This document shows positions 45,701 through 57,580 of a DNA stretch of 64,000 nt, in pieces. A program made the position numbers and the translations under genes. The stretch spans positions 682,001 to 746,000 of the forward strand of contig JAQOOI010000019.1 in assembly GCA_028554645.1 (NCBI GenBank). The letters are read 5' to 3'. The stretch is from Omphalotus guepiniiformis. Lineage: Eukaryota; Basidiomycota; Agaricomycetes; Agaricales; Omphalotaceae. A model generated the notes under the pieces. That model searched no databases and was not told where the DNA came from. It saw nothing but the letters and a program-made list of their open reading frames with translations. Numbering within the stretch: position 1 is the first letter of the stretch; each line of letters starts with the position of its first letter.

Positions 45701-47943
45701 TTATGCCTCCCCTGTAGGCGAAAATCTACTCTGTGCTCGAAGACGGGGGCCAAAGTGCCAAAGAATGAATGGACTATAGGTCATAGATACACATTAGGGC
45801 TCACGTACAAGTGAAAAGGTTTCCACAAACTCACATGGGACAACCGAGAACGATGGATATCGCTGCGAGCATCGAGGAACCTGGACCATATCCTAGTGCC
45901 TTGTACATAGCTGGTGCAAACAGAGGGAATGCGAAACCTGCGATGGACCGGAAAAATGTGGCCGCAGCAAGCGCTTAATGAACGAGGATCTGTGAGCTTT
46001 GCATCTTCACATTTATCTTCGTTAGGGAATTCTTACCCGATGCAGCATTGAGCGTAAATGCGTCTATGATATACGTTGTCATGGGCTGGAAATTCAGGTC
46101 TGTACCTGCGGCAATGAAAAAGAGCCCCTAGAAGCAATCAGTATTGACGTTGAGTCATCACCAAGGCATAGCATATAAACATACAATATCTGGTGCGATC
46201 CAAGGGTTTTTTGGAGCAGACGTCCACCCCAAAATGAACATACCGATAGGTAAGAAGATTGTACCTAAAATCATGTTCGCTGACAGGTCGAAACATCAGC
46301 GACGAACATGTCTGCAGAACAATTTGAAGGACGTACGTAGACGAAACTCTGGCTGACCAACACCATCTGCCCGAGCTTTGAGATGACGATATACCGGGTC
46401 GATTGTCATCGCACTGAAATAGGCAGCACATACGGCTCCAAGGCCATGAGCGATGTAGTGGAGTCCAGACATTCCCAAGGATTCGCCTCGAAGAGTTATG
46501 AAGATATCCGGAACAATAGTGATGACGAGATAAACTATTCCGTACCTAGTGAATAGAAAGTGAGAATGAGTCACAGAACGGAACGCAGGCAAGAGGATAC
46601 TTTACACAAAAGCCATGTACGCAGCAATAGCTTGGATGATAGGTTCCTTAGCGAAGAGCACGAAAGGGCGAGCTATTGCCTTGCTGAAAAACTTGGTGTA
46701 TCTAATGAAGAAAGATGAGCCGTTTATCTCAGTGGAAAGTATGATACATTACGATTGTTCTGGGAATTCGAATTTACTCCGTACAGTTCGCATGTCGCCC
46801 TTTGGAATTCCTCGTTCACTCCGTATCTTGGCCGCTCGACGAGCTAGCAGTGTAGGGGCGTATGCTGAGAATGCGTACTTGGTCAAAAGAGTCTTTCACG
46901 ATGATCTGATAAGTCACAAACATTCTTCGACGAAATAGAAGAAGAGCGCGACAACTGCAAAGTCCACTGCACTAGTTGACCAAAACTGAAAGTAACTGAG
47001 TTTATGTATCCACTCCACAGCGTAACCGCTCACCACCCAGCGCCATGAGGCTCTTTCAGCAATCCAAGCTCCAACCACACCGCCAATGGCGGTCCCTAGA
47101 ACGGCGCCGACGGTATATAAGCCATTGGCCGTGCCACGCTCTTCGGCATCCCAGATATCACCAAGGATACCTCCGCTGATAGAGAACGGGGCGCTACCGC
47201 CGAGACCCGATAAGAAACGAAACGCGATTAGCTGGCCCGTATTTTGAGAAAATCCGCAGGCAAGATTGAACGCTGAATGCAAAACACCTCAGCATTGTAC
47301 CGACAACGACAATGTAACACAAAGACGATACCTAAATATATTATGTTGGCCCCTGTACCAGCTCTTGAGCGTCCAAAGATTTCACTGAGGGGCCCAAGAA
47401 AAAGAGGTCCAAAAGCTGGAGGTAGTGAGATGAGTATGAATTCGGGAGATGTTGGATTAACCACGAGTTCTACTCGCCATAAGCTAATACAAAAATTGAA
47501 GTGGTCATGGCTATGATAGTTGGATTGGAAATGCCAAATTCTTCCGCGATAGTATTCCCGGCGGGTGCTATCATCGACGACGACAACGGTGTAAGAAAAG
47601 TCATCGCCGACGCGAGGCAAGTCGCCACCATCTTTTTCGACCTAGGCCAGCTGATTCGAAGAAGCGCGTGAGACAAAGATCGACATGAGGAAGAAGAAGA
47701 AGAAGAAGCGGCTCGACTAACGAACTTCTTGGGATTCTCGGGGTCATCTGGTCCGTCCCAGTCCACTATGAGGGGTTCCGAGCGGACCGCATCCTCAACA
47801 GTTACAGCCTCTACAGAAACACGAGTGGAAGAACGCTTGTTCTTTTCCTTGCTTGAGGTTTCTTTTGCTTGACCATTTGCAAGAGAGGATGGTTTGTTCA
47901 ACTCCGTTAGAGCATATTCAGAGTGAGGACCTGTATTGGACAT
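45701..47943 (-). CDS. MFS drug/metabolite exporter (DHA1 type)
   Basis: Start MSNTGPHSEY at 47943, stop after SPTGEA at 45701, about eight exons, roughly 535 residues. A hydrophilic N-terminus ends with the DHA1 signature VDWDGPDDPENPKKF. Membrane helices follow with FVLAYAFGPLFLGPLSEIFGRSRV (motif A region), FRFLSGLGGSAPFSISGGILGDIW, GAVLGTAIGGVVGAWIAE and, in the second half, AYMAFVYGIVYLV and YIIDAFTLNAASALAA. This subgroup exports drugs and fungal metabolites by proton antiport at the plasma membrane. Its place between three P450 genes suggests export of their product or of a toxic substrate; that is inferred. The first intron contains a GAA run next to the donor. Confidence 0.88.
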
Positions 47944-48266
47944 GGAGGTAAGAAAAATCGGCAAATCACGGGCAAAATGCTACAGAAGAACCAATACTTC
48001 TTTGCGGCAGTTTTGAATGGGTGTATCATATACTGACTGCTTGAGCCCGCATTGGGCAAGCCGCTACATTTGATGAATCTAGAAGGCGGTGAGCAGGAGA
48101 GTCAACGGAGTGGTGAGCGGCACTTAGCGGCATAATACCATCACATGATCTGCCGCTCCTTGAGATTCACGGCAGGTCGCGCCCTACTTACTCTGGTATA
48201 CCACTAAGTCGAATTTCTTTCACCTCTACTTCGGTCTCTATGTTTCAAAGTGGAATTAAACTTTGC

Positions 48267-48274
48267 TTATATAC
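48267..48274 (+). promoter_or_regulatory. TATA box of P450 C
   Basis: TTATATAC, 49 bp before the ATG at 48323. The 380 bp between 47944 and 48322 are the divergent promoter shared with the MFS gene. Confidence 0.5.
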
Positions 48275-48322
48275 CCCCTCAAATATGGTATAGTCAAAGC
48301 CACATACACCATCTTAGTGCTT

Positions 48323-50654
48323 ATGGGGTTGATCCAAGTTTACGCTTTTCCAGCGCTGAGTCTCGCACTGGTATACTATCTGTTAGTCAAGCAGATCATA
48401 CCATTATTCAGGCGTCGTTGGGCTCTGCGAAATATTGCGGGACCTTCTAGTGTCTCTTGGTGGAATGGTACGTGTCACTTTCATTAACACCAGTCAGAGT
48501 ACTTAGCTAGTACATTCAAGGTAATTGGCACCAGCTCTTTAACAATGACGCCTGGGAGTTCAAGAAGTACATATCCGAAACTTACGGCAGTGTGCTTAAG
48601 ATCAACGCGCTCTTTTGGGTAATGAACTGGAATATCTGCTGTTGGTGGCACGCGCTAACCACTCGATTTTCGACAGGATCAACAACTCTATGTAACCGAC
48701 CCTCTCGCAATCACACACATCTTTCAAACGGAACGTGCGCTGTATGACACCAATGCGTATCATCTTCTTCGGAGTCGACTTTCTTTCGGATGGGGCTTGG
48801 TAGGAACAATTGGTATGTGGAATCGTATCTTCAGATCTCTTTGGAATCTTGACGCTGTTGAAGGTGATGCCCATGCAAAGCAGCGTAGACTCTTGGCACC
48901 GTTCTTTGCCACGAAATATCTGCGTAGTCTTCTCCCTATCTTCTATCCATTTGCTTATGAGGTGAGTCAGGTCAAGCTTCTCGCACCTAGAGGACTTTAC
49001 CTGAGCATTTTATAGCTCAGCGACAAGATCACCAAGATGAGCAAGGAAAATGGTGGCGTGATGAACGTGCATCATTTGATGTCTGTCGCGGCTTTGGAGT
49101 ATGTTGGCACTGGCCTCGGGTACAGATTTGACGGCCTGAACGAGAGCAAACCAAATGAGTACAACCTTGCCGCCAAAGCCCTCAAGTGAGTTCTCATCAA
49201 TCGCTCCTTTCGGCTGATGCTAATATATATTTCAGCCCTTTGACCTTCAAACTGTCGACATTCCGTGTTTTCGTTCCCTGGGCAGTGGAGCTCGGTCCCG
49301 CATGGTTCCGAAAGGCGCTCATCGACTGGGTTCCCTGGCCTGACCTTCACCGCTTGAAGCGCGTCATTTACAAGATAGATTCAATTGCGCAAGATATTCT
49401 CAAAACTCGTCGTACCGACTACGAAAGCGGAGGCATCAACGGCAAAGATATCCTTAGTGCAATGCGTAGGTCTCATGTCGAGCTCTATGAAGCATATACC
49501 AATGCCAACTTGTTGCAGTGCGGTTCAACGACGAGGCAGACGAGGACGAGCAGATTGAAGATGTAGAAATCATCAGCCATATCACGTACGTTCTCAATTG
49601 ATATAAGGCGGTAGTAAAAGTCTGACCATCATATTCCAGGACTACTCGTAAGCCAAACCTATTTTCATGTCACTGCGATGCTAAGGTGCTCTGCAGTCTT
49701 TGCTGGCCATGAAACGACAGCAGGAGTCCTTTCCAGAATCTTTCATCAGATGTGCTTAAATCCCGACGCTCAAGCCCGACTGAGGAAGGAGGTCACTGAA
49801 GCTCGTCAAAAGCACGGCGATCTTGATTTCGAGCAATTGATGGAACTCCCTTACTTGGATGCCGTATGTAAAGAAACGCTTCGCGTGTATGTGATGTCTT
49901 TCAGTGGCCATATCGTCGCCCTAACTAAATTTCTTTCAGCTATCCCCCGGTCGATCAGCTATATCGCACGTAAGTGCACCAGATTTTCTCTCGATACAAT
50001 GCATCGACTTATTTCTATTCTAGTACCAACACCGACACCATTCTTCCCTTCCTGTATCCAGTCCAATCCGCCGACGGCAAGGAGACCATCTCGAAGATTG
50101 CTGTGCCACAGAACACTGATCTTATTGTCTCGATTGTTGGATACAACCGGAATAAGAAGGTCTGGGGCGAAGACGCTGAGAAATGGAATCCCGAGCGTTG
50201 GTTAGAACCTCTTAGAAAGTCTGTTCTTAACGCGCAGCTTCCCGCTGTGTTCTCAAACATGTGAGTTGATGCGTCTCGGATATTGATGATGACGGCTGAC
50301 GCTACTGGCTCGCGTTTTAGGATGACTTTCACTCTTGGACCCAGGGCCTGCATGTAAGTTTCAGCAAGACACTAATTATATGAACAATCTTGAATGCTAA
50401 CACAATACATCAGCGGGTACAAGTTTGCAGAGATGGAAATGAGTGAGTGAGCCGGCTCTCTAGCGAGTTCAAATTGCTGACTGTACTCTTGCATAGAACT
50501 CGTTCTTACCGTGCTTCTCTCGAAGTTCGAGTTTTCCATCTCGCCCAAGGAAGAGATCTTCTGGAATATGGGTGGAAGTATCACTCCTGTCGTGAAAGGG
50601 TCGGGCGGTATTGAGCCCACTCTCCCTCTCAAGGTCACCCCAATTGCTGCATAA
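48323..50654 (+). CDS. Cytochrome P450 (C)
   Basis: Start MGLIQVYAFP at 48323, within the anchor; frames upstream lack an ATG. Stop TAA at 50652-50654. Landmarks: AGPSSVSWWNGNWHQLF, QRRLLAPFF (helix C), VFVPWAVELGP, FAGHETTAG (helix I), ETLRVYPPVDQ (ExxR), NPERW, and haem loop FTLGPRACIGYKFAEME. All expected residues are present. It shares wording and intron habits with P450 A (LPYLDAVCKETLR against LPVLDAVCREALR), so the two probably come from one duplication. Helix I can be read in frame only with an 8-nt exon, GACTACTC at 49640-49647. C-terminus PLKVTPIAA is normal. Microsomal monooxygenase, substrate unknown. Confidence 0.86.
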
Positions 50655-51119
50655 CTCTTTCGTGCGGGAATTGTAGATAGAACAAATGTATGCGACATCG
50701 ACGGTGTCAAGTAATTAGAGCGCAGGGCATGTTTTAGAATGTTGGCATACCCTCGACTTGCGATTGAATATAATACTGCTTGATTTGTCTAGCCTGACCA
50801 AATGAGCCAATGACAGCGCTGGGCCACGATTTCTCTGGAGAAGTGCCACCTTCCTGTCTCCTGTAAGCATTCGAAGACAGTCTTTCCGACAGACCACATT
50901 CCTACAGTTCCTTCCCGCAGAAGTTATGGTCTGGTCTGTTGTAGAAACGCCCGCCGATATCATGTCCAGTCCTCCTCGCAAATACAGGGATATTGAATGA
51001 CTCCGTGTTCATTCCAATTACAGTAAAAAGTACACCTGCACTAACGCAAAGATGAGTAAGGATCAGGAGTGAGTCACAGCAGCAAATACTTGCCTAGGAT
51101 ACAGAGATATACACCATGC
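50655..51119. other. Convergent intergenic region
   Basis: 3' ends of P450 C and DPH3 face each other. An 88-codon minus-strand frame has no domain and opens through the transcript end. Confidence 0.45.
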
Positions 51120-51491
51120 TCAGGCATCTGACTCAGTAAGCGTCAACTTGTCCAAAGCGTCCTCAAAATTGTCCTCATCACTCCCAGAGTCTTCCTCCTC
51201 TTCCTCGTCTTCCTCCTCGTCTTCTTCCTCGTCGTCCTCAAAGTCAAGCTGAACAAGGTAAACGATCAGTACTTTCACAAAAAGGCCGATGAAAGCTGCT
51301 CTGCTTACTGGATCATATATCACCCGTATGATCAAACTGCAACTTGGACATGTAGCAACATCCTCGTAATTCTTCAGCTGCTCTCGAGATATCTCGAATC
51401 GGTCACCGCATGGGCATGGATAATGGTACACTCTCTTCTCTGCGTCCCATGCCATGTCTTCAATTTCAATCTCGTCGTAATAGGCTCCCAT
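51120..51491 (-). CDS. DPH3: Diphthamide biosynthesis protein 3 (CSL zinc-finger)
   Basis: Two exons (51309-51491 and 51120-51248) with a 60-nt intron encode 103 residues. The CSL-type zinc finger is complete: [27 protein letters not shown], then [16 protein letters not shown]. The four cysteines of CxC...CxxC bind a metal. DPH3 (Kti11) gives electrons to Dph1-Dph2 in the first step of making diphthamide on elongation factor 2, and also acts with Elongator on tRNA. The C-terminal acidic tail (runs of Glu and Asp, then [12 protein letters not shown]) is longer than in yeast. The intron is in frame, so retention would not shift the frame. A useful housekeeping anchor for synteny. Confidence 0.93.
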   Translation of the reverse strand: MGAYYDEIEIEDMAWDAEKRVYHYPCPCGDRFEISREQLKNYEDVATCPSCSLIIRVIYDPVSRAAFIGLFVKVLIVYLVQLDFEDDEEEDEEEDEEEEEDSGSDEDNFEDALDKLTLTESDA

Positions 51492-52036
51492 TTTCTCTGT
51501 CGTGTTAGCGAGGATACAGGGCAGGCATGAAGATGAAAGAGTAGAGTAGAGGAAACGAGAAATTTTTCGGGCGGATCTGACAGATATCCGGGCCGGCGTG
51601 CGCTATCGGCCCGTTAATATCCGGCTGCACGACAACCAAACTTCTACATCTACCACCATGTACATTTGAACGTGGAGACGTCGATGAATCATTTAGGCTT
51701 TTACCCCGTTCTATCTCTTGATAGAGTTTAGCATTGATAAACATGCGTTGAAAGCACAATCGACATCACCTGGAACCGAATGCGTGAAGAATGAAGATTC
51801 AAAACTTTCTCGAGCGACAAGAAACAAGCATCATACATACTAGGTGAGTCTTTTTCCTGGTACAGCTCGTACTTAGTACATATTCATAATTCATACAATC
51901 ATACAGGTACACTGGCAAGCATGGCGCGCTAAATAAGATAAATAACAGATAAATAGGGCCGAGAAATGTGGCTAGAAATCCTCGTCGCCGGTACGAGTGC
52001 GTATATCGTCCGAGAAAATAAATGCACGATAGGGTT
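51492..52036. other. Upstream region of DPH3
   Basis: No gene. It contains the DPH3 promoter next to 51492 and the 3' flank of the coiled-coil gene. Confidence 0.5.
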
Positions 52037-53026
52037 TCAAGGTTTCGATGCTTCGAGCTTCTTCACCTCTTTCCGACATCCGTTAAGTTCTGCCAAGAGG
52101 CGACCTTCCATCTCGTTCGTTATTTCTTGCTCAATCATCCTCGCTTGGTGGCCGAGCCTGAGCTTCTCGATCTCCTGAACAAGACCTCGGTAATCCTTGA
52201 ACCACTCTCCATTCATCTCCTGGATTTCTTTCTCGTAACTTTGCTTCATCTCCGTCATCTTCCGCTTACCCTCCTGCACCTCCTCGATCATATCCTTCAC
52301 TAATTCCTCGATGAGTCCTTCCTTCCTCGTGTCCAGTACCATCTGCTTGGCCGCTCTGGTGATCGCCTTGACCCTCCCTTGCTTCATCTTCTCGATCTCC
52401 TCCTCCAAATGTTTCATACCCGCCTGCTGCTTCCAACCCGCATTCACCAGTAACAAACGGTCGCGGAACGCTGCGAAGGCGTTAGCTCGCAAGCTCTTCT
52501 GCGACGAAACCAACGCCTCCTGTACCCTCCCTAAGTGTTTCTCCTGCTGCCAAACCCTGTTCTGCAACACAAGTCGCTCCGTGAAGAACGCGAAGGGCTG
52601 CCAGCGCAGCTCCTTGTCCTTACACTTGAGCTCGCATCTCAGCCGTGCATTTTCAGCTTCAAGTCCGGAGCATTTACGCTCGTAGTCTTCCTCATTGGAC
52701 AAGAAGTGCCGTTCGAGCTGGAGGTATTTTGCATGGCTGGCCGCAGCTACGAGTTTGAGTTCCTTATACTGACGCTCCTTTTCAGCAAGCTTCTGCTCTA
52801 GCTGATGGTAGTGATTCAAGAGCCATTCGATGTCGGAAAAGGATGAGGGGGACGGATGGGTCGGTGAGACAGGAGACTGCTGCTGTTGTCGACGGCAAAG
52901 TACTCTGTCGACGGAGATGATGATGCCGATGGAGGCAACGACTGCGATGAACCCAGCCATTGAGTTGAATAAGGCTACCGCTGGGATATCGTGGAACATC
53001 GGGCAGTAGATAGAAGCAGGATGCAT
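52037..53026 (-). CDS. Membrane-anchored coiled-coil protein
   Basis: Single exon, 329 residues, start MHPASIYCP at 53026. Residues about 20-40 form one hydrophobic segment (AGFIAVVASIGIIISV) followed by CRRQQQQ, consistent with a single-pass anchor. Nearly all the rest is predicted coiled coil, rich in Glu, Lys and Leu (EQKLAEKERQYKELKL, EEEIEKMKQGR, EELVKDMIEEVQEG). A short repeat, AFFTERLVLQNRVWQQ against AFRDRLLLVNAGWKQQ, hints at an internal duplication. No catalytic motif. A tether or scaffold role is a guess. Lack of introns sets it apart from most neighbours. Confidence 0.7.
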   Translation of the reverse strand: MHPASIYCPMFHDIPAVALFNSMAGFIAVVASIGIIISVDRVLCRRQQQQSPVSPTHPSPSSFSDIEWLLNHYHQLEQKLAEKERQYKELKLVAAASHAKYLQLERHFLSNEEDYERKCSGLEAENARLRCELKCKDKELRWQPFAFFTERLVLQNRVWQQEKHLGRVQEALVSSQKSLRANAFAAFRDRLLLVNAGWKQQAGMKHLEEEIEKMKQGRVKAITRAAKQMVLDTRKEGLIEELVKDMIEEVQEGKRKMTEMKQSYEKEIQEMNGEWFKDYRGLVQEIEKLRLGHQARMIEQEITNEMEGRLLAELNGCRKEVKKLEASKP

Positions 53027-53338
53027 TTCTGGGTGGTGAAGGTAGAGATACGTCTTACCAGAAAGCTTTCCAATGTCTGGGACTATAAATGTCTCTTCGG
53101 ATCTCTCTTAGTGAGCAACGGATGGATATCGCAAGGCAGAACATGCGCTGATGATCAGTAACTTTTTCCACCTTCATATGTTAAAGAGTCGTGTTCTGCT
53201 CGAGGAGGCCTCGAGGATTACAGAGATATCGATTATATATAGGGGCTAAAAACCAATTACATCAGCACTTTTCACTGCCTCTTTCATAATTCATTGCTTT
53301 TCCCGGTCCGGCATGCCGAAGCTCTGGCTTGCACCACG
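53027..53338. promoter_or_regulatory. Divergent promoter region
   Basis: The 312 bp separate the minus-strand coiled-coil gene from the plus-strand F-box gene. A TATA-like TTATATATAGG is at about 53233-53243, roughly 100 bp before the F-box start. Confidence 0.5.
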
Positions 53339-54637
53339 ATGAACCCTCCGAGTAGTCAACTTCATCTCTCTTCATGCATCAATGATGTTCTATCCGTTGA
53401 GCTTCTCTCTGAGATATTCCTATTCTGCGCCGGTGGCCCTACGGAGCATGCTCAAACCGTAGCGACACCGCTGAAAATGTCATGGGTCTGCCAGTATTGG
53501 CGATCAACAGCGCTCTCAACCCCACGGCTTTGGAGCCGCTTCTTCATCAAAATTAATCGCGCAAATTCTGTTCTCCAGACAGAGAAGACGAAAACTTGGA
53601 TGGATCGCTCAGGAGGATGCCCGTTGACGATTTTCGTGTTTTGGAAGGAACAAGTGCCTGGCTTCGCGACTCATACAGCTCTCGATGCGATGATCAGTCA
53701 TTGTCATCGATGGTATCATATTGTCGCGTACCTTCCATCGTGCGCGTTCCCTTGCTTTAACCCGGTACGAAGGAACCTTCCGCTTTTGAAAGAGTTGAGC
53801 CTGGGTACCAACGATCTTAGAGCGCAATTCGAGTCCTTGGATGTCTTTGAGATCGCTCCAAGGTTGCGTACGTTTAAGTGCCAAAACATCGACTCTTTCC
53901 GGTTCATCCTTCCATGGACTCAACTCGAGGACATTCCGATGATGATGATAGCACCCCAGGAGTGTCTTGAGTTGCAAGCACGATGTCCTCGTCTTGAAAA
54001 AGCGAGCTTTGTGCTACCATTCCACTCGAAGGCGCACCTTGGTTCTCCCCCTTTGGTTCGGTTAGAACGCTTACACACTGTGAATTTTATAAGTTCGCCT
54101 CGGGCCACATTCTTGGATGTGACTCCTGTATTCGAGCATGCTACCTATCCTAATCTTCGAATGCTGCAGCTCTGTCACTTTAAGCTGGCTCCAATGCCTC
54201 ATCTGAGCTCTTTTCTACTGCGCTCTCCCTGTCTGCAGACACTCATTCTGCGAGGAGTGAATATCGCGGAGACCGACTTGATACAGTGCCTTGAAGCGGT
54301 ACCGTCTCTCACTCGTTTAGAGATCTTCGAAGAGAAGCAGCTGTTATTTGGGAATGTAGTTGGGGAAGTCACTTTGCAGCTGCTCTCACATCGGGATGGG
54401 GAAGCTCGTCATATTCTTCCCAAGCTAAAACGGCTACATATATCGACTTCGAGCCTACCTCTAGATTCATTTCTGGACATGGTTGAGTCTCGGTTTCTCA
54501 ACGAGCTTTCTTCTTCGCAACTTCAGGTGGTCAGACTTGACACCCCAGTGGAACTTGATGAAAACTCCGCTAGGAGACAGCATTCTCTCCGTCAACTGGG
54601 TCTTGATATCGTTGTAGCGCCACTGTCCTGGAGATAG
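53339..54637 (+). CDS. F-box/LRR-type protein
   Basis: Single exon, 432 residues from MNPPSSQLHLSS. The ATG at 53339 is used because the frame upstream lacks another ATG. Near residue 17 the F-box starts: NDVLSVELLSEIFLFC, then VCQYWRSTALSTPRLWSRF, the usual basidiomycete F-box pattern. Leucine-rich stretches follow, such as LPLLKELSLGTNDL, LRTFKCQNID, LRMLQLCHFKL, LQTLILRGVNI, PSLTRLEIFEEKQ and LPKLKRLHIST, giving irregular LRR-like repeats. Such proteins bind Skp1 and select targets for SCF ubiquitin ligase. This family is very large in mushrooms, and substrate cannot be inferred. Confidence 0.85.
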   Translation: MNPPSSQLHLSSCINDVLSVELLSEIFLFCAGGPTEHAQTVATPLKMSWVCQYWRSTALSTPRLWSRFFIKINRANSVLQTEKTKTWMDRSGGCPLTIFVFWKEQVPGFATHTALDAMISHCHRWYHIVAYLPSCAFPCFNPVRRNLPLLKELSLGTNDLRAQFESLDVFEIAPRLRTFKCQNIDSFRFILPWTQLEDIPMMMIAPQECLELQARCPRLEKASFVLPFHSKAHLGSPPLVRLERLHTVNFISSPRATFLDVTPVFEHATYPNLRMLQLCHFKLAPMPHLSSFLLRSPCLQTLILRGVNIAETDLIQCLEAVPSLTRLEIFEEKQLLFGNVVGEVTLQLLSHRDGEARHILPKLKRLHISTSSLPLDSFLDMVESRFLNELSSSQLQVVRLDTPVELDENSARRQHSLRQLGLDIVVAPLSWR

Positions 54638-56220
54638 TCATTCCCTGCTACTGAGCGTAGCGGAACCTGCCCGGCTTTCAAGTCTATCAGTTCTCGCCAC
54701 AGTCGACGGGCCAATATACCCAATTCGCTATCGACCCTCATCTCGTGGTCCATGAGCAGGATTAATGTCATCGAAGCTGAATGTTTTCTCCCCGTCCGCG
54801 TTGAATCTACCACCGAGCATGGACTCTTCTCAATTCCTGTACTTCATCTGCTCAATCATTTAAGCAATAAATTTCCGCTACGTGTTTGCTTGTCATAGGT
54901 TCGTCTCAGATGTACAGATGCAAGTGGGTCAATGAAGGTTATCGGACGAGGGAGGAAACGACGCCTATGCTCAGTGACTTGTGTTTCTCCCGAGTTTCTA
55001 AGAAAGGCAGACGAAGATGCATCGTGTTGCAGGTGCCAATGCCTTTGTTCAATCATGGGCCGTGCATGATGCCATGAGTCCGTCCAATATGGTTATGAAG
55101 GAATCTGACGTCACAGCCCAGACCCCAGTTACGAGACGATTCGGACCACCATTCAACATTGGTGCTTCGATGAATGCGGGTGGGCCGCAGATAACCCAAT
55201 GCCCTTCAACTTCAAACGCATCAAACGCGGCGCCGCTACGCAGTAACGCCTAATAAGCCAACATTGCTTCATTGGAACGGTAGACCCTTGACGCTTAACG
55301 CCTATGTACTTGGATACGGAAGATGAATATCAGGTCAGATTCCTGGGACATGCATGACTATACAGCTGACGTTAAATCTTACTATTTTCTCAGAAATTCT
55401 CGGGAAAGGCGGCCGGTTTGTGTCACTGGATGAAATAACCACAACGGTGGTGTAATCTGGTCAACGTCTCGCAGGTGCTGTTCGAAACATGTCGGTGGAT
55501 TGAGTGGCGAGTCTCAGCTCCTGCGATTCGTGCTGCGGCGCCGACCAGCTCCAGGAACTAGATCGAGTCTGTCTGACGACGGTGCCGTATTGCACTTCCT
55601 TCCTAACTTGCACTTGGTTGGCAGTAAACGGTACTACTGTAAGTAGGCACATCCGAGTCATGACGTCGACGTCGCGAACCACTTGTGCGCAAGGAGAGGC
55701 AAGGAGTACGTTGCCTGACGTAGATCAGTCACTATATTCTGATTTCCGAAGTCTCTGCCGCTGTCAGTGATTGGTGTCCTGGGGGTAATAGATTTTGGCG
55801 CTTGCGGGGATACTTTGGCAGGAGTAATGCAAAGGTCTATAAACGCCTTAGTATCTTACGGGACTCTAGGGAATGTCGGCAGTACGTATTTGTGCATCAT
55901 CGATTCAGTGCTAGATGGCCCGAAAATCGAAATCAAGCCTGCGCCTGAGTTATGGGCAACCGAACTGTAAGTACATATTTCTACATATCTGTTCAAGTTC
56001 TTTCGTGTTCGTGATGTACGGTGATGTGCAGCGTTCAATTCATTCACAATGCTGTACCCTCAGTTACCGTTACTAGAACGAACGTTACTTATCATCGATG
56101 ATGATTCGAAAGCGATATAAAGATACGGATAACTTGTAATTTTCTGCGCAAGTCTTTACAAGGCTCACCTCTTCCTCAGCCAGTGGTGCCAGCTTACTTT
56201 AGAAACACTATAACCTTCCG
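54638..56220. other. 1.6 kb without a confident gene
   Basis: Several frames of 60-90 codons (for example 55017-55253 and 55504-55770) lack domains and splice partners. The right end is the promoter region of the C2H2 gene. No repeat seen. Confidence 0.4.
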
Positions 56221-57564
56221 ATGTCGTTAACACTTCCTCTGGAGGACCTTAATCGCCTTCAAGTATCTGCGCAATTCTCGAAGGATGGATTCCCTGAACT
56301 GTCTCTGAATCTTAAACCAATCGCTCCCAGGACAGAATCTTCCGAATCATATTACTTACCAAGTGGTGTTCTCATCTCCTTCCAGCGTTCCATCTCAGAA
56401 GACGGCTGCTGGTCGTTGTCTATGGCTGCCTGTTGTCAAGGATTAGGCCCTTCTCTATTGCTTCGCAATCAGCATGTCGCTCTAACAGGCAAGTAAGAAA
56501 CTCTGAAAGAGGGATTTTGAATCGGGCTGATCAAAATGATCAAAAACATGTTGCTTGCAGATTCCACTGGTACTCTACCTAGTAAGTATTCAAGTCAGTA
56601 TCATGCCCTGCAAGTAAAGATACTGATCACACGACCACTGATGCAGATTTCATGATGAACACGCCATCATCCGAATCGAACTGGCTATCATCGGCCATTG
56701 GCATGTCTCAACTGAACGTTCCTTCAATGGCCTGTCAGCAAGACTCGCCTCAATCATTGAACAATCCTGGTTCGACGTCTCCTTACCTATCATCGCCACT
56801 GGGCACAAGCCCAACTGTTTCGGCAATGGCAGACATCACAATGCCAATGACAACAGGGCAGCCGACGAGTTCAACAAGCACCTCAGGCTCGGGCTCTTCT
56901 CAAGGTACGAGATTTATGTTTGCAATCCCATACAGCAATTTGAATGTTAAAAGCTCAAGAGATCACGAACATGCTCACTGGAGGTACTGCTATGTATTCT
57001 CAACCACAGTACTCCACCTTGTCCTCCGCCTTGTCCTCGATTGAAATGCCCTCAAAGTGTACGGCTTTAACGTGCTCACCTGGCAGTTCATCTCTGGCAC
57101 CCTCCATAGATGAAGAGTTGAGTGACAACAACGTTGGAGAACACTCTGAATTATTCGTGTCGAATAGAGATGAAGGTGAACGAAACAGGAGGGAGGGTGA
57201 ATATTCCGCTCGAACTCCCGTTCGACGAAAGAAAGACCTCCCTTGTTTTGATAGGCACTGCTATCAGCGCTTCATGAGCGAGCACACACGGAGAAGACAT
57301 ATGTCAGTACACCAAGAAAAGATTCGAAAATTGTTCTCCTGCACACAAGGGTGTACGGAGAAGTTTTCGCGGCAACACGATCGGTTTCGCCATGAGGTAT
57401 CACAGCATGGCCTTCAAAGCGATTGGACCTGCGAGACTTGTCGAGGGTTCTTTTCTAGTGAGAAATCTCTCAGCAATCATAAATGTACGACCAGCCGGAG
57501 CAAGCGATGGAAGATCGGTGTTCCTAGTGAGTATATGGTCTTGGCTTTGATTGAGCTTCGCTGA
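56221..57564 (+). CDS. C2H2 zinc-finger protein, probable transcription factor
   Basis: Four exons from MSLTLPLEDL at 56221. The first intron uses a GC donor (AG before GCAAGT) and makes the frame read VALTGDSTGTLPNFMMNTPSS; a GT donor four bases later would bring a stop. The middle is Ser/Thr/Pro-rich. The C-terminus holds zinc-finger motifs: C-FDRH-C ... H-TRRR-H, C-TQG-C ... H-DRFR-H, and a third with WTCETC ... NHKC. A basic patch (VRRKKD) precedes them, suiting nuclear import. The likely role is DNA-binding regulation, target unknown. The last codons are uncertain: a GTGAGT donor after IGVP could join a short exon and end at 57580 instead of 57564. Confidence 0.75.
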
Positions 57565-57580
57565 ACTAGGGTGTTCCTAA

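Noticed and set aside
50715..50981. 88-codon minus-strand gene
   Set aside because: In the convergent 3' region of P450 C and DPH3, no domain.
53294..53338. Longer F-box start
   Set aside because: The extension opens at TTG, not ATG; the first ATG is at 53339.
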